A stretch of DNA of 14,142 nucleotides from Desulfobacterales bacterium. Lineage in GTDB: Bacteria; Desulfobacterota; Desulfobacteria; Desulfobacterales; Desulfobacteraceae. This document shows, in pieces, positions 13,916-14,142 of this stretch. Numbering within the stretch: position 1 is the first letter of the stretch; each line of letters opens with the position of its first letter. The stretch lies in contig JAKSAU010000544.1 in assembly GCA_022361535.1 (NCBI GenBank), positions 1 through 14,142 of the forward strand. Direction: 5' to 3'. The notes under the pieces were generated by a model. It did not search any database, was not told where the DNA came from, and was given only the letters and a program-made list of their open reading frames with translations. Position numbers and translations under genes: made by a program.

Positions 13916-14142
13916 CTAATTAGAGTTACGGGTCATTACCACGCCATTGTTCCAGGTTATTTTTACAGCGCTACCAGAGCTGTTGAGTTCGACAGATGCG
14001 ACACCGGAAATCTGCTTTCCCAACTCAGTCCAGGCTGCATGTATTTGATTTCCCGTTTGGATTGTACCTTTGGCTGTTTGCTGGAATGCATCGCAGCGCC
14101 ATTGGAATTTTCCCGGATTGTTAATATCACTGCCATCCGGGG
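13916..14142 (-). CDS. Unrecognised protein, 3' part of a gene running off the right edge
   Basis: On the - strand the frame is open from the right edge to a TAG stop (13916-13918), giving at least 74 C-terminal residues: PDGSDINNPGKFQWRCDAFQ, then a Gly/Thr/Gln-rich stretch, SGVASVELNSSGSAVKITWN, and the end NNGVVMTRNSN. The composition (Gly, Ser, Asn, Thr, alternating hydrophobics) suggests beta structure; one Cys is present and no membrane segment. I do not recognise the family. The competing - strand frame that begins at an ATG near the edge ends early and has an implausible composition. The start lies outside the window. It converges on the DUF4198 gene with 239 bases between the stops. 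Confidence 0.6.
   Translation of the reverse strand, partial: PDGSDINNPGKFQWRCDAFQQTAKGTIQTGNQIHAAWTELGKQISGVASVELNSSGSAVKITWNNGVVMTRNSN

Noticed and set aside
1..14142. CRISPR arrays, tRNA, rRNA, intact insertion sequences
   Set aside because: No regularly spaced repeats, tRNA cloverleaf, rRNA sequence or full transposase was seen.

Overview
The window reads as ordinary bacterial chromosome from a Gram-negative organism, with a complete two-membrane import route: a dedicated TonB energy complex, an outer-membrane TonB-dependent receptor, and a periplasmic-binding-protein/FecCD-permease/ATPase system. The gene style (DUF3450, TtpC-like ExbB, a FecCD system with an archaeal-flavoured binding protein tail, DUF4198) fits a sulfate-reducing Desulfobacterota lineage such as Desulfobacterales. 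That assignment is inferred from gene content, not proven. Nearly all genes are on the + strand.

Left part (1-1928): the C-terminal end of a large protein enters from the left edge, followed by a zinc-type homocysteine S-methyltransferase (start 650). A 343-base AT-rich gap (1586-1928) holds two dyad sequences, a candidate sigma70 promoter, and a strong hairpin plus T-tract just before the next gene. This looks like a regulated leader with a transcription attenuator.

Operon 1 (1929-7247): DUF3450 coiled-coil protein, TtpC-like long ExbB, short ExbB, ExbD, TonB and a TPR protein. Junctions are ATGA or TGATG overlaps or gaps of about 10-20 bases. The order matches the TonB2/TtpC type of energy complex known from Vibrio.

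Gap (7248-7809): two tandem hairpins (one shaped as a terminator for leftward transcription), an unrecognised 56-residue secreted or membrane-anchored small ORF (7461-7631), and a decayed fragment of an IS3-type transposase ending just before the receptor gene.

Operon 2 (7810-13676): TonB-dependent receptor, periplasmic binding protein, FecCD permease, ABC ATPase and a DUF4198 protein, tightly packed. Together with operon 1 it forms one likely metal-chelate uptake pathway: the receptor carries the ligand across the outer membrane using the TonB complex, the binding protein and ABC transporter carry it across the inner membrane, and the DUF4198 protein probably handles metal in the periplasm. 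The substrate (Fe, Ni, Co or a chelate) cannot be read from the sequence; DUF4198 weakly favours Ni/Co.

Right end (13677-14142): nested perfect inverted repeats lie between operon 2 and the 3' end of a convergent, unrecognised gene that runs off the right edge on the - strand.
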